Origin: Bradyrhizobium nanningense
Lineage (GTDB): Bacteria > Pseudomonadota > Alphaproteobacteria > Rhizobiales > Xanthobacteraceae
Length of the DNA stretch: 64,000 nt
Assembly: GCF_004114535.1 (NCBI RefSeq)
Contig: NZ_LBJC01000077.1
Coordinates: 31,056 to 95,055, forward strand
Reading direction: 5' to 3'
The notes below the pieces were generated by a model. It saw nothing but the letters and a program-made list of their open reading frames with translations. It was not told the DNA's origin and searched no databases. Of the stretch, positions 60,409-64,000 are shown one piece after another. Each line of letters starts with the position of its first letter. The first letter of the stretch is position 1. The translations under genes and the position numbers were made by a program.

Positions 60409-60470
60409 CTTAGAACGAGTCCAATATTGATTTAGAACGATTTCAAACTGCAGTTTAGAATTGTTTTGAT
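60409..60470 (+). promoter_or_regulatory. Triple TTTAGAA-type iron-control-element-like repeats
   Basis: CTTAGAACGAGTCCAA (from 60409), TTTAGAACGATTTCAAA (60431-60447) and TTTAGAATTGTTTTGA (60454-60469) repeat with 22- and 23-base periods. The half-site TTTAGAA matches the iron control element bound by Irr in Bradyrhizobium. They lie 90-150 bases before the TonB receptor start. Confidence 0.55.
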
Positions 60471-60557
60471 CTGGATTGATTCAAGGGTTCTTGCGAGGCG
60501 TTCGCATTGACCCGCTATTTTGCTGCCGATACCAACACTCATCGTTCGTCGACGTGA

Positions 60558-63125
60558 ATGAGCGAACAGGAAGATGGGGCGTTGGTAATGGGGCAGGTGG
60601 TCGCACCGAAGTCGTTGCGTTCGGTCGCAGCGTTCGATCTGGTGGATGAAAAATTCGCAGGCGTTTCCGGCAAGAAGGCCTCGGCGGTTGCAAGCTTGAT
60701 CGCGGTGGCGTCGGTGTCGAGCGGCGCACAGGCGCAGCAGTCGAACCTGCCGCCGGTGACGGTCGATGCTCCGGTCGAGCGTCCGCGTCCGGTAGCCTCG
60801 AAGCCTTCGCCGGAGCAGGTCCGCGCCCGCAACGCGCTTCGCCGTGCCGCGCAGCGCCAGCAGGCGCAGCAGACGGCTCCCACTACGCCGTCAGGCCCCG
60901 CCGATGCCAATCCCTATGCCGATCCGGCGGCGCCCTACAAGGTCGACCACGTCCAGGCCGGTGGCAAATTTCCGGAGAAACTGGTTGATACGCCGAAGTC
61001 AATCACCGTTCTCAGCAAGGAAGTCCTCGAGGACAAGAATGCCACGACGTTGAAGCAGGCGATCCTCAGCACGGCCGGCGTGACGCTGGGCTCGGGCGAG
61101 GGCGGCAACGCTTTCGGTGACCGCTTCTTCATCCGCGGCTTCGACGCGCGCAACGACATCTTCATCGACGGCGTGCGCGACTCCGGCGTCAGCGTGCGCG
61201 AAAACTTCTTCACCGAACAGGTCGAGATTCTGCGCGGTCCCGGTTCCACCTTTTCCGGCCGCGGTGTCGCCGGCGGCGCGATCAACATCGTCACCAAGCA
61301 GGCGACGACCGGGAACAGCTTCTACAACATGGACAGCACGTTTGGCACCGACCAGACCAAGCGTGTCACGCTCGACGTCAACCAGGTGATCGACCCGACG
61401 CTCGCCGTTCGTGTCGGCGGCCTGTTTCAGGATGCCAATGTCGCCGGCCGCGACTACGTCACCGACAACCGGAACGGCGCCTTCATCGCCATGACCTGGA
61501 AACCGACCGACACTATCAAGGTCACCGGCAACTACATCCACACCGAACTGACCGGTCTTCCAGACTTCGGCGTGCCTTATTATCGGCCGAGCACCTCGTC
61601 CACCGCTGGCGGTCCGTTCCCGGATTTCGGAGCGAGCCGCAGGAACTGGTACGGAGCGATCAACCGCGACTTCTATCGGACCGGGCAGGATATCGGCACA
61701 CTCAACGCGGAAGTGCAGGTCACCCCTGACCTGATGCTCAGCAACAAGTTCCGCGCGTCGCGCTCGACTCAAAACTACATCGGAACGTTGCCGGAATCCC
61801 CCTCGCTAAAGGACCCGCTCTCGGCCTCGACGCTGACGTCCAATCCGCAGAGCCGCTTTCAGATCACCGACGTGCTCGCCAACCAAACCGAGGCGACTTA
61901 CAAATTCCAGGATGCCGCCGGGTTCAAACATACAGCGTTGGCCGGCGTCGAAGTCGATCGTGAGAGATCTTCGATCGACAGGTACTTGAATCTCACCTCG
62001 GAGGCGACCGGCCTTCCCACAAGCCCGTCCGGCTCACCGACGAACACCAGCGTCTTCTTTCCGCAAAACACCTACCTGCCTTACGACATTCCCTCGCTGT
62101 CCGGCCTTCCGACCAAGGTCGCCATCGATACCGTCAGCGGTTATGTCATGGATTCCGCCAACTATCGCGATCTGGTGATCCTCAACGGCGGCTTCCGCTA
62201 TGACGACTACAGCATCAAGGCATCCGGCTATTCCGCCAACGGCACGTTCGGCCAGCAGTCGGCGGAATTCCTGATTCCCAACTTCAATCTCGGCTTGACC
62301 CTGAAGCCTCTGCCGAACGGCAGTGTCTATGTGGCCTACGCAACTTCCGCGAACCCGGTCGGTGCTGAGTTCGACGGGACCAGCACCGCCTATGGCGGCC
62401 TCAATCCGACCCTCGCCGGCGGTAACACCCAGATATTCGGGCCCGAGAAAAACAAGGCCATCGAACTCGGCACCAAGTGGGAATTGTTCGACCGCCATCT
62501 GCTGCTGACCGCGGCGCTGTTCCAGACCACCAAGGAAAACGCGCGCGAGTCGCAGAATGTTGGTAGTGCGGCCGCTGCTGCCCCCTTGGGATGCGTCTAT
62601 CCGACCGGAACGACCGGCAACATATCTTGCATCACCGCCGGTGCCGCCTACCGCATCCGCGGCATCGATCTCGGCGTGGGCGGCAAGATCACCGACAAAT
62701 GGAGCGTGTTCGGCGGTCTCGTGCTGATGCAGTCGGAAGTGACGCAGTCGCTGGCGCCGTCGGCCAACAAGACGCTGTATCCGACCAATGTCGGACGTCC
62801 GCTCGCCAACGTCGCGCACGAGTCGTTCAGCCTGCTGTCGAAATATCAGCTCAACGACACCTGGGAATTAGGCGGGCAGGCAGTGTATCGCTCCAAGATC
62901 TACGGCGGCACCTTGCTCGCGGCCAATCAGGGCACTTCGCTTCCGAGCTATTGGCGTTTCGACGCTTTCGCCGAGGCGAAGCTCGACCAGCATTGGAAGC
63001 TCAAGCTGTTCGTGAACAACATCTTCGACAAGCGCTATTACGACGCACTGTACCAAAGCGCAGCACCGTTCGTGCTGGAAGCACCGGGCCGCGCTGCCTA
63101 CGTGGTGCTCTCCGCGCGCTACTGA
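60558..63125 (+). CDS. TonB-dependent siderophore receptor
   Basis: An 855-residue outer-membrane receptor. The N-terminal region contains an export signal (residues about 35-60, ending AQA before QQSNLPPV) and a Pro/Arg/Gln-rich segment. The plug domain spans about 140-280 (PKSITVLSKEVLEDKNAT, then FFIRGFDARNDIFIDGVRDSG and EILRGPGSTFSGRG). The 22-strand barrel ends in the aromatic C-terminus YVVLSARY. FhuE/catecholate-type receptors have this layout. PiuC and ExbB genes follow, and iron-control-like repeats precede it, so ferric-siderophore uptake under iron limitation is inferred. The start is uncertain by up to 30 residues. Confidence 0.92.
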   Translation: MSEQEDGALVMGQVVAPKSLRSVAAFDLVDEKFAGVSGKKASAVASLIAVASVSSGAQAQQSNLPPVTVDAPVERPRPVASKPSPEQVRARNALRRAAQRQQAQQTAPTTPSGPADANPYADPAAPYKVDHVQAGGKFPEKLVDTPKSITVLSKEVLEDKNATTLKQAILSTAGVTLGSGEGGNAFGDRFFIRGFDARNDIFIDGVRDSGVSVRENFFTEQVEILRGPGSTFSGRGVAGGAINIVTKQATTGNSFYNMDSTFGTDQTKRVTLDVNQVIDPTLAVRVGGLFQDANVAGRDYVTDNRNGAFIAMTWKPTDTIKVTGNYIHTELTGLPDFGVPYYRPSTSSTAGGPFPDFGASRRNWYGAINRDFYRTGQDIGTLNAEVQVTPDLMLSNKFRASRSTQNYIGTLPESPSLKDPLSASTLTSNPQSRFQITDVLANQTEATYKFQDAAGFKHTALAGVEVDRERSSIDRYLNLTSEATGLPTSPSGSPTNTSVFFPQNTYLPYDIPSLSGLPTKVAIDTVSGYVMDSANYRDLVILNGGFRYDDYSIKASGYSANGTFGQQSAEFLIPNFNLGLTLKPLPNGSVYVAYATSANPVGAEFDGTSTAYGGLNPTLAGGNTQIFGPEKNKAIELGTKWELFDRHLLLTAALFQTTKENARESQNVGSAAAAAPLGCVYPTGTTGNISCITAGAAYRIRGIDLGVGGKITDKWSVFGGLVLMQSEVTQSLAPSANKTLYPTNVGRPLANVAHESFSLLSKYQLNDTWELGGQAVYRSKIYGGTLLAANQGTSLPSYWRFDAFAEAKLDQHWKLKLFVNNIFDKRYYDALYQSAAPFVLEAPGRAAYVVLSARY

Positions 63126-63144
63126 TGGAGCAACAACGAGTTTC

Positions 63145-63834
63145 ATGCTGACATGCATCGAAAACGTTCTCAGCAAGGATGATGTGGCGGATTTCCGCCG
63201 CATCATGGACGCCAGCACATGGGAGGATGGCCGCTCTACCGCCGGCGCGCAGTCGGCGATGGTCAAACGCAACGAGCAACTGCCGCCCGATAGCGAAGTC
63301 GCGCGAAAACTCGGCAACCGCATCATCTCGGCGCTGACGTCCAACCCGCGCTTCATCGCGGCGGCGGTTCCGCTCCAGATCTTCCCGCCGCTGTTCAACC
63401 GCTATGCGGCCGATAGCGGCCACCATTTCGGCCTGCACGTGGACAATGCGATCCGCGGTGACCGCCTGACCGGCCTTCGCATCCGCACAGACCTGTCGGT
63501 CACGCTGTTCCTCGCCGAGCCGGAAGAGTACGATGGTGGCGAACTTGTGATCGAGGACACCTACGGCTCGCACGAAGTCAAGTTGCCGGCCGGCGACTGC
63601 GTACTCTATCCCTCGACCAGCCTCCATCTCGTCACCCCCGTGACGAGGGGAACGCGGGTTGCGTCTTTCTTCTGGCTTCAGAGCATGATACGGGACGATC
63701 AAGCCCGGAGCATGATCTTTGACCTCGACACCGCGATACAGGCGCTGGTGGAACGGCTCGGGCGTGACGATCCCGAAACGGTCAAATTGACGGGTATCTA
63801 TCACAACCTCATTCGCTACTGGGCCGAAGTATGA
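63145..63834 (+). CDS. Fe(II)/2-oxoglutarate dioxygenase, PKHD-type (PiuC/YbiX family)
   Basis: A 229-residue dioxygenase. The iron facial triad is in HHFGLHVDNAIRG (His, Asp) and the later STSLHLVTPV (His); the 2-oxoglutarate arginine follows in TRGTRVASFFW. The N-terminus MLTCIENVLSKDDVADFRRI is typical of PiuC. Family members sit beside TonB siderophore receptors and are needed for growth on certain catechol compounds in Pseudomonas. The gene follows the receptor by 19 bases and overlaps the next start. Confidence 0.93.
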   Translation: MLTCIENVLSKDDVADFRRIMDASTWEDGRSTAGAQSAMVKRNEQLPPDSEVARKLGNRIISALTSNPRFIAAAVPLQIFPPLFNRYAADSGHHFGLHVDNAIRGDRLTGLRIRTDLSVTLFLAEPEEYDGGELVIEDTYGSHEVKLPAGDCVLYPSTSLHLVTPVTRGTRVASFFWLQSMIRDDQARSMIFDLDTAIQALVERLGRDDPETVKLTGIYHNLIRYWAEV

Positions 63835-64000
63835 AGACCATGTCCTTCCAAGCAAGCCTTGCCGCCGCCGTCATGCTGACGGCCGCCTGGCTCGCATCCC
63901 CCGTTTCCGCCCAGGCACAAACGCCGCCCTCGGCGGCGGCGCAGCAGGCGGCCCAGCCGCCCGCGGCCGGCCCGGCCCCGGCGGCCGCGCCCTCGGCAAC
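63831..64000 (+). CDS. exbB: Probable ExbB (TonB-system energiser), 5' part only
   Basis: Fifty-six residues are visible before the window ends. MKTMSFQASLAAAVMLTAAW and the following SPVSAQAQ form a signal peptide. An Ala/Pro/Gln-rich stretch comes next, the usual N-terminal extension of alphaproteobacterial ExbB before the MotA/TolQ-like domain. The start overlaps the PiuC stop as ATGA. The call rests on this N-terminus and on gene order (receptor, PiuC, ExbB, ExbD, TonB); the conserved domain lies outside the window. Confidence 0.65.
   Translation, partial: MKTMSFQASLAAAVMLTAAWLASPVSAQAQTPPSAAAQQAAQPPAAGPAPAAAPSA

Overview
The window looks like chromosomal DNA from a Bradyrhizobium-type alphaproteobacterium (Nitrobacteraceae). 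I infer this from high GC, several small hypothetical families that I know mainly from that group, FixK/FNR-type boxes, an iron-control-element-like promoter, IalB, and the TonB receptor / PiuC / ExbB gene order. No database search was possible, so genus level is an inference.

Layout, left to right. (1) 1-7299: a plus-strand catabolic operon. It holds a molybdenum hydroxylase (CoxL fused to a CoxG domain, CoxM, CoxS), an acyl-CoA ligase, an enoyl-CoA hydratase-like enzyme and an MFS acid transporter. The likely job is import, CoA activation and hydroxylation of an organic acid. (2) 7678-14379: an AraC regulator, then a sugar or polyol ABC transporter (binding protein, single-domain ATPase, permease), a short-chain dehydrogenase and an FGGY kinase with the D-ribulokinase TCSLV motif. 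This suggests ribitol/pentitol use through D-ribulose. (3) 14464-24463: a Ugp-like glycerophosphodiester or sugar uptake set without its ATPase, UgpQ-type GDPD, PhoD phosphatase, a SorC regulator, a zinc alcohol dehydrogenase, a NUDIX gene, and a minus-strand phosphoesterase/inositol-monophosphatase fusion. Two promoters here share tandem ACATATGT operators.

(4) 24.5-48.7 kb: a mosaic accessory region full of relics. Broken items are an ABC binding protein, a DNA ligase, a PEBP gene, a GH4 glycosidase, a split polX, small frameshifted genes and a roughly 260-bp duplicated block. Between them are intact genes for low-oxygen or stationary-phase survival: Hsp20, DUF2267 plus a hydrolase, long HPF with a cold-shock domain, PRPP synthetase, a COG2187 kinase, a phosphoribosyltransferase, PPK2, and a YhiI-RbbA-YhhJ ABC system. 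Six TTG[AC]-N6-[TG]CAA boxes lie upstream of these units, so they may form one FixK2/FNR regulon. (5) 48263-50543: the 3' part of tRNA-Lys(TTT) next to a tyrosine integrase, which marks an integration boundary.

(6) 50.8-64 kb: ordinary chromosomal genes. These are DUF1428, TetR with a divergent arylsulfatase, IalB, an RND efflux pump with its adaptor, and an iron-uptake operon (TonB-dependent receptor, PiuC, start of ExbB) behind three TTTAGAA-type repeats. I saw no CRISPR array, no rRNA and no intact insertion sequence.
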